From Augochlora pura (taxonomy: Eukaryota > Arthropoda > Insecta > Hymenoptera > Halictidae): a stretch of 64,000 bases of DNA. The stretch lies in the NCBI RefSeq assembly GCF_028453695.1, contig NC_135782.1, positions 4,650,001 to 4,714,000 on the forward strand, in the 5' to 3' direction. The translations under genes were made by a program, and so were the position numbers. Of the stretch, positions 27,301-37,437 are shown one piece after another (positions within the stretch are counted from its first letter, which is position 1; each line of letters opens with the position of its first letter). Under the pieces are notes generated by a model. The model did not search any database, was not told where the DNA came from, and worked only from the letters and a program-made list of their open reading frames with translations.

Positions 27301-28312
27301 CGCGGAGTTTAGAAACAGACGGAGCAAGGCGAATAGAAAGAAGCGAGCGAGGCGAGCAGATAGAAGCGCTACAATTCGGCTTTCTGCGAATTTTCAGCGA
27401 AGCATCTTCCGGGAGGCGTTATCAGATCGGCGACACGATTCGTGACCCTGTTTCCAGGCTGCGTTTCTGCCACCTACACGGCCGCGTTCCACATTAGTTG
27501 CTTGAAGACAAATGATCCATACGCGGCCGGTCATTTCGTCCGCATCCGCCTGGCAATCGCGCGATCTACAAGCTGTACGGCGCAGAACGTACAGTGGGTG
27601 GTCAGTGAATCGCTCGTTTGGCAAACTCCGGGGACAAACAACGTGAAATTCGCGCCTCCCTGGTTTCGTTCGCTCGCCCTCCCCCTCTAACGCCCCGGTC
27701 CCTCTTTCCTTTTACGCTTCGCGTAGTCAAGATTTAACGGGTTTCTGGCCACACACACGCCTCGGTTGCGCAACGCGCCGCGATCCTCCTGATAAATGAT
27801 TCCCGGGAAACTGTCGGCGGTGCACTACTTAAGGTGATTGCGGGACCTGGATGGTTCCGGATCGACGAGCTTCCGATTGATTTTCGGCGTCGCGGGACTG
27901 AAAAATACTACGGATACTCCGCTCTGGTTCCGCTTTTGTTGCGACGCGGTTGGAAAACCGGGAAAATGAAATTAAGGGTTGGTTGGGGAGTCCGGAGGGT
28001 CCTTTTGCGGCTGATGTCTCAAGATTTATGGGCGGATTTTAGTAACAGTGAGTGTGAAGTTCTATTTTATGTATTTAATATAGTTCAATTTGCAAAGTGA
28101 GTATTGGACAAAGTGAAGAGTGTCTGTTTAAAGTCTAAGTGCTGCATCCTTTCTCGTTCTCACGAAATGCAAAGATTTTTCGAAATTCAATGATTTTTCG
28201 AAGTCAAAATTGTTTTTATATCGGAAGAAGAGTATCGTAAAGTAGGATGTTGCAGTCTCTGAAAAATAATTATCTATTGTTTTAAACAGTCTAATAAAAT
28301 TTGAGAAAATTG

Positions 28313-28560
28313 TAGCATTATCCTAGAGATGAAGAAAAATATTGCATTATCCTAAAGCTGAAGGAGAATATCTTATTATCTTTCAAATGAAGAATAGCGT
28401 CGCATTATCCTAAAGATAAAATAGAAAATAGCATTATCCTAAAAATGGAGAAGACTATCGCATTATCCTAAGAATGAAATAAAAAATATAATTATCCTAA
28501 AAATGAAATAAAAAATAGCATTATCCTAAAAATAACTATCGCATTACTCTAAAACTAAAA
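28313..28560. repeat. About 29-bp AT-rich minisatellite (GCATTATCCTAAAAATGAA)
   Basis: The phrase GCATTATCCTAAA recurs about every 28-30 bases, for example at 28315, 28343, 28402, 28431, 28459 and 28518, with more diverged units between, for roughly eight copies. Confidence 0.85.
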
Positions 28561-29142
28561 AAGCACCTAAGATCACCAAAGCCTTAAACAATACTATCGC
28601 GTAACATCAAAGACGACAAAGAATATTAAACAATTTCTCTGCAGACTTTGAAAACGGATTGTTAAAGGAGAACACCGTCCGGTGGACGTTGTTTTGCGGT
28701 GGAACAATCAACTGGCCAGCCTATTTGCCTTAATTCACGGCTAACACAATCTATATCCGAGAGTGGCTTGTAAGGGGTATTCAGCACCGGAAGACAACGC
28801 AGACCGTCGGTACGGATAACGGAGCGCAGTGTATAGATCTTGCAATTAGCTGCTCTTGTGTGGTTCCTTCCTCCTTGCCTGTCGAGAACCCACCCTGTTA
28901 ATCTTGTCGCTCGCTCGCTGGTTCTGTCTGCGTTTTTTACTTTAGCCTGGTTACACCGACTTGGCGTGTCCAATGAAATCTTATTGCGCGTTGCTTCCGT
29001 TCAATTCGATTTCTTGCAATCAACGCGCTCACGGTAATTGCGTCGGCAATGGGCTGTAGACCGGGATAGTCGGGTACTTGCGGAATTAGAAAGTACTCTT
29101 TGATATTTATTGGCAATTAATATGTAGTGTTATCGTTGAGAC
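28561..29142. other. No gene seen
   Basis: Moderately GC-rich at 28660-29070, no recognised coding or RNA feature. Confidence 0.5.
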
Positions 29143-29297
29143 ATCGAATTAGTGAAGCATTGAATTGTGGGATTATTCAATTATTGAAGCATTGAATTGT
29201 TAAAGCATCGAATTATTGAAGCATTGGATTATTAAAACATCGAATTATCAAAGCATCGAATTATCAAAGCATCGAATTACTAAAGCGTCGAATTAAA
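29143..29297. repeat. 16-17-bp minisatellite (AAGCATCGAATTATTA)
   Basis: About nine units with AAGCATTGAATT / AAGCATCGAATT variants and TATTG/TATCA joints. Confidence 0.85.
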
Positions 29298-31699
29298 GCA
29301 AAATCAGAATTGTAAGATGTCAGTAATGATTCCCTAAAAGAGACAGAAAAGGCGTTGTCTATTTAATGCCAGTATATTTTTGACAATTAAATACACTGTT
29401 GAAAAAGGTAACTAAAATTACTTGTATGACCACTGGGCTAGTAATTTCAATCCCCTACATTTCAAAGTGCTATTAAAAATTCCTACACCATTCTCCGAAG
29501 CAATTTTTATTTTACCTATCTATTAAATTCCTAAATTGTTAGGCTCATTAATAAAAACTGCATTGAATTTAACTGAATAAAATGAAAAGAATCGCCTAAA
29601 ATGGAATTGTTCTACGATAAAATATAAATAAAATTTTGAGACAAAGGTGTCTCCGTTTTGGAGTCGATGGAGGTAGTTGCAAAGGTTTAATTGTAAATTG
29701 TAGAAACGTTCGCGGGTATTCCCAATGATTCGAGAAACGTCCGGCACGGTTGTTCCAGCGACGATCATGGATCGCGGAGCAGCCGCGGCCTTTCGATCCT
29801 GGGTGGTAGCAGGTTATCCAGACTGTTGGCCGGGCTGCTGGTTGCATGGGCGGAGGCAGGGTCGTGCAGACGGCCCCTCATTCGCTTTCCGGGTGCCACC
29901 CTTCTTTTCGAGGCTGCTGCGGCATATCCCCGGCATATCCCGGGCTGCGGCAATCACGCACGTGCTCACGCATGCGCCGACGTGGCAACGCCGCACGCAT
30001 GGGCGCCTCTGTATATATATCTGGTCCTTGCACACGAATACATGTGACCGCGTGGGCGGCGTGGAGACGAGGAAACCCCCCTTTTGACTCGGGAGACGCG
30101 AGAATTTCATGTCTGAGCAGTCCTCTGGCATCGTTCCCTGCCCAAATCCTGCGATATTTCAACCCCGGAAAATTCACGGGAATTCTTTCGCTGCGATATA
30201 TGTACTGCGAATTGTTTAGGAATCGTTTCCATTTTGGAATTTCATTCGATATTTTTCTGTATTTTCGCGGTTGACATTTTTCACAGAAATTTTCATTCTT
30301 TGAGTGGGTCACGAAGTACTATAGACTTTTTAAAGTAGAGTAGACGTAAGGGTAGCTATTATTACCATCTATAAAATTGTTAAAATAGAGAGTCTTTTGT
30401 GAAAAATATTATTGAATAAATTGCTAAATTCAAGCGAACGCTGTAATAAATATAGAAAAATATCTCAGTAAATACAGTCTTGTAATTCTCATACAGATGT
30501 CGAACATCTCAGCTCTATAATTTTAGTGTTAAAAACGGCAGCGAATAGAAAACAGAAAATCGAGGAAATTCAGAAACATTCTTCTTTTTACCTAACAATT
30601 TATCTGCCAGCAATTTTCTAACAGCTCTTTTAAAGTCAAGGACTAACCGATAAGAGTATTTTCTAAAAATTTACAATTACTACATTAATCTCACTTAAAA
30701 ACTCTCAAATTTTTCCTAATAACGTAATACAACAATTTCTTTCAAAATTAATATTTTTTGAAGACAGTTACCGACTGTTATTGTCGGCGAGAAAATGGGA
30801 ATCTTCATGAATTTTTCGCGGAAGTAAGAACCGTCCGGGCCCTTTATTTTCATTAGCAACGTCGAAGCCGCGGTTCGGTTTTATCGGCGCGACACGCAGC
30901 GACCATTATCTCGTTACTTCTTTCACGCATTTTCCCGCAATGGGCTATTCCTCTTTTCGAAGGGAAATGATTTATTATGCGGACTCTATAACCGGTAAAT
31001 TTATGCACACAATTTTACATACGTAATAAGGATGAGATACTGTCAACGCCGCCAGGTAACAAGTTTACCTCGGCAGGCTATCGTTTGTTTCCTGCGCGGA
31101 CGATGTGTCGCACGAAAAACTGATAAAATGCCGCGAGCTGGGAAACTTATAACATTCGAGGAATTATCGTTTATCGACTCGTCGACCAATTATCGATTCC
31201 CCGAAAAATGGGAATCAACGATACGTCTGTTTATAGAATTTTCAACCCCTAAATTCAATTTTATTGAAAAGGACGATGACTGCCACGAAGTTAACGCTAC
31301 GTTTACGGAATCCGTCGATATGACGGAACGATAATTTTTTAATTTTCGATTGCTCAAATTGTAAAGATACGATTGCAGTAAATATTACAATAATATTCGT
31401 GCGAAATCAGAATAAATGTAGTTTTGTTTTTTCTATGAATTAATGAAAACAGCTGCTTTTAATATTCGATAAATTTAGTGTTAATTACAGTCAATAAACC
31501 GCCTGACCATTTAAACTGTTTCTATAGTGAAATGTTCATAAGAAAGTACTTTTCAATTCTAGATAAATTGATTTATATATTGACTTCATAGAGAAATTAT
31601 TTAAAATTATTTCGCACGAAGGATTCTATAACAAAGGCGAAAAGAATTGTTTGCAATTAGGGACGCGAGTGGATGGGTGGCTCCGTCGTCCAAGAAACA
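29298..31699. other. No gene seen: AT-rich with a GC-rich block
   Basis: GC-rich at 29730-30130; AT-rich elsewhere. Lies just beyond the candidate minus-strand poly(A) site, so it would be either intergenic or intronic depending on where Dfd ends. No homeodomain-coding sequence is found here. Confidence 0.5.
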
Positions 31700-31724
31700 C
31701 AGCGTTATCGTAAATTATGAAACA

Positions 31725-31742
31725 TTTATTTATTGATTTATT
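31725..31742 (-). terminator. Cluster of three AATAAA polyadenylation signals
   Basis: The plus strand shows TTTATT at 31725-31730, 31729-31734 and 31737-31742, so the minus strand carries three AATAAA hexamers within 18 bases. A GT-rich element (GCTGTGTTTCTTGG on the minus strand, about 31690-31703) follows within 20-35 bases, the usual arrangement of a eukaryotic cleavage/polyadenylation site. AATAAA alone is common in AT-rich DNA; the context is what raises it. Confidence 0.42.
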
Positions 31743-31830
31743 TACTGCACGATTGTATTTGATCGGTCTCTACGATCAATATAAACATAAGCATCGGAGT
31801 GTGCCCAAATACGGTTCTTATCGTACAGGC

Positions 31831-31838
31831 TATATACA
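31831..31838 (-). promoter_or_regulatory. Pumilio-type site TGTATATA
   Basis: Minus-strand TGTATATA matches the Pumilio RNA-binding consensus UGUAnAUA. It lies about 90 bases before the candidate poly(A) signals. Confidence 0.3.
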
Positions 31839-32645
31839 TTATCGATAGAATATCAAGGAATATAATGTCACACTTAATAGAATGTTCTCATAAAGTCGTG
31901 CGCTGTTAGAACTCGCTAATTACACTATAATCTTCCTCTCTCGCACACACACACACTCTCTCTCTCTTTCTCTCACTTTTTCTCGGCAACACAGTCACGC
32001 AAATCCCCACGCATTCTTTAGAATGAATGTGTCGCATAATTCTTATTATCTCTACGGTTCCCTATAATATAATCTGATAAACATCGTTTTGGTATATCGT
32101 CACAGCGGCTCTGTGCATTTCGTCGTTTGATTGCTACTCGTCGCTCCATAGTGCATACTTCCGGTCCGAGTCAGGTCGCTAGCCTAACAACGCTTTACAC
32201 TAACTTGGTCGTTCTCCGCGTACGTTCTCGACAAAAATAGACGTCATCTCGTGGATTTGTTTACAGGGTGCCTCGTGACGCGAGCGATTCGCGAGAACAC
32301 CGTGGACCGTGAAGATCACGGGGAAAATGGCGCGTCGCGGCCGACCATGACAGGAAGCTTCCACTTCGCGCGATCAGCCTCGATCGTCCCGTTTCGGTCA
32401 GCTCCGATTCGACCGATCGAAGGAAACTAACTCTAGGCTAATGCTCAACGTTCGCGATTTCGTTTCCCGTCAAATGTCTCTCGCGTCGCATGCAGACCCT
32501 CGAAACCATCGGCAGAGTCCACCACTATCCGTTAAATAAAGCACAATCGATAGTCGTCTCGACACTCGACACTCGTCGCACACTCAGGCAATAGCATACG
32601 AAGCACGGTTTAATCACAATAGCGATAAGACTTTCTTTACACGAC

Positions 32646-32653
32646 TATGTACA
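32646..32653 (-). promoter_or_regulatory. Pumilio-type site TGTACATA
   Basis: Minus-strand TGTACATA matches UGUAnAUA. It is paired with another site 20 bases away at 32674-32681. Confidence 0.3.
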
Positions 32654-32673
32654 CGATCAAGTGTCCCCCGGTG

Positions 32674-32681
32674 TATTTACA
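32674..32681 (-). promoter_or_regulatory. Pumilio-type site TGTAAATA
   Basis: Minus-strand TGTAAATA matches UGUAnAUA. Together with 32646-32653 it forms a closely spaced pair, an arrangement seen in Pumilio-regulated mRNAs. Confidence 0.3.
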
Positions 32682-33065
32682 ATATTGCGGAACGACGCGT
32701 TCCTTTCCGTTCGACGGTTGTTCGTTGTCCGCGGGAACGGATACTCGGCGGATCACGCAGCTTCCGATCGAATCGCAGTCCTCTACGCACGGTTTCTATA
32801 ATTCTGTCAGCTGGCTACACAGTTTTGTGCTAATGTTTTTCACTCGTTTCGATGATAAAGTGCTGCTAGAAATTATCGCGTAATCGTTGCTTCTTTGTTG
32901 AAATTAGAAATGTTTACTTTTGAAGATTAAATTCAGCAGTTTCTATGAATTCGTTAAAATACGAAGGCTGTTGAAGCTTTAACTTAATTCTTGTGAATTA
33001 AATGTAATCGTTAGACTTTGCTTAGGATTTTCAATAAATCCTCAATAATTTGAAGTTTGCAGACT

Positions 33066-33165
33066 NNNNNNNNNNNNNNNNNNNNNNNNNNNNNNNNNNN
33101 NNNNNNNNNNNNNNNNNNNNNNNNNNNNNNNNNNNNNNNNNNNNNNNNNNNNNNNNNNNNNNNNN
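33066..33165. other. Assembly gap (100 N) inside the Dfd locus
   Basis: Exactly 100 N, the usual placeholder for a gap of unknown length. It sits between the Dfd exon 1 donor and the candidate 3' UTR, so it may hide the homeobox exon. Confidence 0.98.
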
Positions 33166-34105
33166 GCTCCTGGCGTGAAAGACTGTTTACCCGACCGAAA
33201 ATAGACTCTTGGCAATTTGTTCGGTTCGCGTGTATTTCGAGTCGCTTTTCAAATTTCCTGTTTCTTTCGGTGACACCAACCTGGGGCGGTGAAGAATGGC
33301 GGGGCGCTCTTAAACGCGGGCGAACGGCGCGGGGAATTCTGGCGCAGGTGATCGGAAGGTGCAACGATAAATTGCTGCTCATCAGTCTCCCGGCTTTTCG
33401 GTAATGCGTCACCTTGCAGCGGCAATGTATCAGCCTCCGCAGGTTAGCATCGCAATGATCCCTGCGTTCTTTTGTCGCGCACCTTGCTGCCGCCATTCAG
33501 ATCAGTCGAGACATATTTCTGCTGTCAGAATTACGAGGAAATCGGAAAGATTCCACCGCGAAGCTACTCGATATCGTTCGGTAAACGGTGTCGTTATTAT
33601 CCGAGTGTGATGGTTGCTAATGCGAGAAAGTAATTTGGTTGTAATGAGGTACTTAAGAAGGTATTCGAGAGTAGATAGGTCTCCTCGTTAGACAGTGTTC
33701 CGTCGGGCGGCAACATGCTCGTTCCCTTGCCCCGTTTGCTAATCGGACACTTGTCCCAACCTTCTGCTATTTTCCTCCCTATCTTAAAAGGCTAGTTTAA
33801 TGCCTGCTGTAATTTGTAGGCTTGTTAAAGTACAGCGGCGATCAAAATGTACTTAAAATGGATTTTTAACCGAGCTAGAGTGATAAATAATCTCAATACC
33901 GCGCTCGGTTTTATTCGATACTAACTTCTTCTGTTCTCTAACAGTTTTTTAAAAATTTGCAATCAAGACTGCGACTTGTTAGATAAAATAAAAAGAATGC
34001 AATGGAACGTCTATTCGTGTTCTCTAGCAAGTTAGCGCGAAACTCTCCCGTAATACGGCGCCTAACAAGGCCTCTCATGCTCCCCGCGATGATCGTGAAA
34101 TCTCG
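33166..34105 (-). other. Dfd: Dfd intron, 5' portion (up to assembly gap)
   Basis: Minus-strand intron sequence downstream of the exon 1 donor, ending at a 100-N gap. I searched it for homeodomain-coding sequence (for example the reverse complement of the KIWFQNRRMKWKK codons) and found none. It is moderately AT-rich near 33780-34000 and more GC-rich at 33166-33600. No repeats or other genes are seen. Confidence 0.75.
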
Positions 34106-34111
34106 ACTCAC
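34106..34111 (-). promoter_or_regulatory. Dfd: 5' splice donor ending Dfd exon 1
   Basis: On the minus strand the exon ends GCGTCG and the intron begins GTGAGT, a consensus donor. It falls six residues after the hexapeptide motif (YPWMKK, then IHVAGV), which is the expected intron position between hexapeptide and homeodomain in Hox4 genes. It leaves a phase-1 split codon beginning with G, compatible with the Ala that usually follows HVAGV. Confidence 0.9.
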
Positions 34112-35042
34112 CGACGCCTGCGACGTGGATCTTCTTCATCCACGGGTAAATCACACGATCCCCGTTGTCCTCGTCGTCGTCCTCGTCCTCCATCATGCCG
34201 GGCGACCCGTCCATCATCTGGTCGTCCTCCATGTCATCCTGATCGGAGCCGTCGTCCACGTGAAGCTGTTGCGACTGTTGCTGGTTCTGCGACTGCTGTT
34301 GCTGTTGCGCGTTCTGTATGTGCTGCGCCTGTTGGCCGGCCGTCGGTTGCTGTTGCAGCTCGGGCGAGTTGTCGCGGTGCAGCTGGCTGGAACTGGCCGG
34401 GCTGCACGCGTTGCTGTCGTGCTGGCTCGGCGGCTGATGATGCTGAAGACTGTCCGGCGGCGGCGGGGGTTGCACATGATTCTGCATGATGCCGGGCGAG
34501 AGCGGCGTGGACCCGAGAACGGTGGACGCGGACACAGGTGGTTGCTGTTGGGGTTGTTGTTGTTGTTGTTGCGACTGCATCGCGGATGGACAGGTGAGAG
34601 GCGGTTGCTGGGCCTCGGGCGGCATCGCCAGGGCGCCGACCGCGTGGTGATGCGGATGCAGGCTGGCATGGTGCACGGCGTGCACTTGGTGATGGGGATG
34701 ATGGGGCCCGTAGTAGCCGCCGTACCCGGCGTAACCGCCGTTCAGTTGGACGGCCGAGGAGGCGCCGTACGGGGTCGAGGCTGCCTGGTGGTGGTGCTGA
34801 TGGTAGCCGTACTGCAGCTGATGGGACTGTGGATGGTTCAGGTGGTGGCCACCCCCGCTGGTCGGGAAGAAATCGGCGCCGGTCGAGGGGATGTAGTTGC
34901 TCTGGCTGTACTCTTCGCTCGGTGGGAACTTCGGGTCCACCATCACCGAGGACGTAGCCAGGTGGTGCGCGCCTGCTGCCTGCTGGTGCTGGTGATGATG
35001 GTACCCACCGCCGGCGGACGGATTCATCAGGAACGAACTCAT
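34112..35042 (-). CDS. Dfd: Deformed (Hox4) homeotic protein, first coding exon (partial, N-terminal 310 residues)
   Basis: Dfd is a nuclear Hox transcription factor that specifies gnathal head segments in insects. The start is the ATG at 35042-35040: an in-frame TAA lies at 35064-35066 and no ATG lies between, so this is the first possible Met. Seen in the 310 residues: MSSFLMNP at 1-8; the Hox4 signature DPKFPPSEEYSQSNYIP at 36-52; His-rich stretches at 15-23, 66-84 and 114-133; Gly/Tyr-rich 102-112; poly-Gln 158-168; Gln-rich 229-260; an Asp/Glu/Met acidic tract at 263-294; and YPWMKK at 299-304 followed by IHVAGV. The hexapeptide is the Extradenticle/Pbx contact, and IYPWMKKIHV is typical of Hox4. 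The exon ends in phase 1 (one base of the next codon) directly before GTGAGT. The leftover G would begin the expected Ala codon. The homeodomain is not in this exon. The alternative Hox groups Scr and pb do not fit the N-terminus. Confidence 0.96.
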
Positions 35043-35127
35043 CTCGCGGACGATCACTGTCCTTTATTTTTTCCGGACGAAATTAAACGACAGACACTGT
35101 TGTCCTTCTCTGGATCGAAGTCTCGAG

Positions 35128-35151
35128 TCAGTCCATGTTGACGATGTTCAT
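35128..35151 (-). CDS. Upstream ORF 2 in Dfd leader (7 codons)
   Basis: An ATG at 35151 starts a 7-residue frame (MNIVNMD) ending in TGA at 35130-35128, 85 bases before the Dfd start codon. It begins inside the stop codon of uORF 1 (ATGA overlap), so a ribosome terminating on the first could re-start on the second. It contains a second in-frame ATG. The regulatory role is inference. Confidence 0.35.
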   Translation of the reverse strand: MNIVNMD

Positions 35152-35204
35152 CGTATCGGAAGCGCGCACACCGCACTGCACCCTGGCTGGCCCCTGGCCG
35201 ACAT
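35148..35204 (-). CDS. Upstream ORF 1 in Dfd leader (18 codons)
   Basis: An ATG at 35204 opens an 18-residue reading frame (MSARGQPGCSAVCALPIR) that stops with TGA at 35150-35148. It is in the presumed 5' UTR of Dfd. Its stop codon overlaps the start codon of the next uORF (ATGA). It is unlikely to make a functional peptide; if transcribed, it may lower or condition translation of Dfd. Whether it is within the mRNA depends on the unmapped transcription start. Confidence 0.35.
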   Translation of the reverse strand: MSARGQPGCSAVCALPIR

Positions 35205-35474
35205 CCCTCTCCCCCTTTTGGCTCTGCGTGCCCGGCACCGGGGTGACTTTTTCCTCCCGACGGGGGGAAAGGGTGCACGCGACGGGAAAAAGGAGACGAG
35301 AAGGGAAGCGAAGAGGAGACAGAGAGCAGAAGAGAAGAGAAGAGAAGAAGAGAAGAGAGAGAGACCACGGAGAGACCAGCAGCGGACTCCCGGCGGACAG
35401 CTGCTTATCCTCTCCTCTCCTTCCGCCTTCCACTTTCGCGATCCTACGCGAACCTCCGCGGCCTCGTTCGGCTC

Positions 35475-35590
35475 CTTCCCGCCCACCGGGGCTCAATTAC
35501 CATACCACGTGACCCCGGGCCGGACCAATCAGAGCCGACCGGAGCCCGCGACCATCATGGTTAGCGAGGCACGCATGCAACACGTGAGTG
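35475..35590 (-). promoter_or_regulatory. Dfd: Candidate Dfd proximal promoter (GC box, two CACGTG E-boxes, CCAAT box)
   Basis: About 430-550 bp upstream of the Dfd start codon. A GC box reads CCCGCCC at 35478-35484 on the plus strand. CACGTG palindromes lie at 35506-35511 and 35581-35586, and CCAAT lies at 35525-35529 (ATTGG on the minus strand), between the two E-boxes. No convincing TATA box is seen, in keeping with a GC-rich, possibly initiator/DPE-type promoter. The elements are seen; their use is inferred from position. Confidence 0.4.
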
Positions 35591-37437
35591 GCGCCGCGAG
35601 AACCACTGCGGCAGGTGCACCAACTTCTTTCTTCTCACCTGAGCGACCGTCAACTCTGCGCACCCGTTTTCAGCTAACTCTGATCTCCTCCTGTCCTTCG
35701 ATCCGACACAAAAAAGAAACCACTTCTCGATCGATTGCAGACCTCCCACCGTCGTTCTCCGACGCACTGTCCGCTCGATACGCGGTCGAAGTTCGATAAA
35801 AAAAACCTTAGGCACCCTCAGCACCTAAGGGTTCGCGCTGATCACTGGGAAATGATTCGGAGATTCTTCGGTTTCGACGAAAAGTCACCGCGCACTGTCT
35901 GTTGCCGAGATGTACCGACGAACGGAATCGCGTCGACCGGCCAAGCTGTCAGAGAGCCATGAAAGTGAGCTCGTCCTGCCTCGGCAGAAACTCGTCTGGC
36001 AACTCCGGCCTGTTCCCAACTCCCTCCAGGTTCAACGTTGCCTCGGAGCCGATATGCGGCCGAGCCGGGGACGGCCCCTCTCCTCGTCCTCGTCGGCATT
36101 CTCCCTCCTCTTTCCGACCAGCCCCCACCACGGCCGACCACGAGACCAACCCCTGCCACGGAAACTGTGGATCCCGTGCCCTTATGGGGCCATACTCGAG
36201 GGCACCGATATGTATAGGAACCGTATAGTCACTCCTACGGATCTCCTTAACCCGCCTCCATCCCGACGGAAATCCATCTTAGCAGCGTGGCCAACGCTCG
36301 AAACGATGCCGATCGACCGGCGGCGACTTTATTGAGTTCCGAACGGGGTTAAATGACACACCCGGCCTAATTGAGGGCTGATCGCTCGGATTATACCAGA
36401 GATTCTTGCGGCAGCGATCGATCGGGCCCGATCATGGCTGACTTTTGAGGGCTGCCGCTTCCGGAATGAGGATGGACGGCTCTCCGAAGGATCGTCGCGG
36501 TTTTCTAGCGGACGGGGGTGAGTGGAGAAGTATGATGCTACTGTCGAATCTTGACCCTGATTAACAATTTTTATTTAATAAAGCAGAACTTTTTAGAGTA
36601 GAGAGAATGAATAGATAGAAATATTTCGTGCCAGATTAAGGGATGAATAATTTTAATGGGAATTATTATTTAATTCAGGGAAACTCTAAGGTAGACCTGA
36701 CTGGCATATATCAGAATCTCTGTAAAACTATTTCTTACTTCTATAACTTGGATCGAACTTTGTTCGATTAACACACGTTCTTTATACCTACACAGAGCAC
36801 TCTACAATCCTCCCCTAAGATCATTTAAATCACAGCTACAGTTCCAAACAAATATACAAGGTTGTCTTTCTTTTACACTGATAAAATCGCAGAGGTTAAT
36901 TGAATGAAATGTTATATCGATGACATAACTCGATCTCTTTTGCATAGCACAATGGACTGATCATTTTACAAGCCAATGCTATTATTTGCATGCTCGTAAT
37001 TTCCATCCCTAACTATTTCAATCAGTCCTGACTGACAGTTCATACTTGTGATATTTGCGGTGAACTGTTTTTCTTTCTACATCTGATAGAATTATCTCTA
37101 ACAATTGAATGAAATATTCGACCCCCTACCTTCTTCGTACATCACGATCGAACGATCATTTACCAAACTATGATCAGTGCTATATAAATGCCTAATTTCT
37201 ACCCCTATTTCCTTTAACTATAAAAGACTCTTTCTTTCTCTCTCTAACCCGATAGAATTAAGTAAACCAATACCGCTTAAACGTTCCCATCTTCCACCCC
37301 GCTTCACCCCTAAATCAGTCCAATTGAAATTGAGTTCGAGTTCAAGTAAACAAGAGGACAGATGCGGCAATCCCAGGCCATCCAGAAGCCAATCGTCATT
37401 CCCGATTAGAACGTCGACTTTCTATGATCGCCGCGGC
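35591..37437. other. Upstream DNA of Dfd, no gene seen
   Basis: GC-rich to about 36540, then AT-rich. A perfect 7-bp inverted repeat CCTTAGG (35806-35812) / CCTAAGG (35824-35830) with an 11-base spacer lies about 770 bases upstream of the Dfd start codon. No other exon is recognised. Confidence 0.5.

Larger units (their letters stand above)
20379..28312. other. No gene seen: mosaic non-coding DNA with microsatellites
   Basis: GC-rich at 20600-21180, 21950-22800, 23650-24450, 25900-26440 and 27000-28030; AT-rich between. Holds GAA, CT, poly-G/C and GA runs listed separately. CAGATAAAAG and CAGATAAAAA TATA-like words near 24129 and 24244 have no clear partner elements. Confidence 0.5.
31700..33065 (-). 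other. Candidate 3' UTR / terminal exon on the minus strand, possibly of Dfd
   Basis: Read on the minus strand, this non-coding stretch ends in three AATAAA hexamers followed by a GT-rich element, and holds three UGUAnAUA Pumilio-type sites (31831-31838, 32646-32653, 32674-32681). From base composition I would expect about 0.1-0.2 such sites on one strand over this length. No frame is open for a useful length beside the gap. A GT/GA repeat lies at about 31938-31972. The segment starts at the 33066-33165 gap, about 1 kb downstream of Dfd exon 1, so it may be the Dfd 3' UTR with the homeobox exon lost in the gap. It could instead be a nested non-coding transcript. The left boundary is approximate. 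Confidence 0.42.
35043..35470 (-). other. Dfd: Dfd 5' leader (probable 5' UTR) with CT-rich tract
   Basis: Sequence directly upstream of the start codon. The stop codon at 35064-35066 closes the coding frame. Read in the mRNA sense, 35320-35365 is a CT-rich run of TCTTC/TCTCT units (GA-rich on the plus strand), and two short upstream ORFs lie at 35128-35204. The right boundary (transcription start) is not determined; I place it only as somewhere left of the CCAAT and CACGTG elements. The GA/CT tract could bind GAGA factor, which is common at Hox promoters; that is inference. Confidence 0.55.

Noticed and set aside
32325..32375. Minus-strand peptide R-A-K-W-K resembling the end of a homeodomain
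   Set aside because: The preceding codons do not give KIWFQN in any frame and stops interrupt nearby; chance match.
1..33065. mir-993 hairpin expected on the anterior side of Dfd
   Set aside because: No match to CCCTGTAGTTCCGGG or CTACAGGTATCT seen on either strand.
35056..35057. Possible earlier start of Dfd at GTG 35057, five codons upstream
   Set aside because: GTG is not a normal animal start codon; the ATG at 35042 begins with the conserved MSSFLMN and follows an in-frame stop.
34002..35141. 379-codon plus-strand open frame across the Dfd exon
   Set aside because: It is the antisense shadow of the Dfd exon; Gln/His codons read as Leu/Val on the other strand. Dfd has clear homology.
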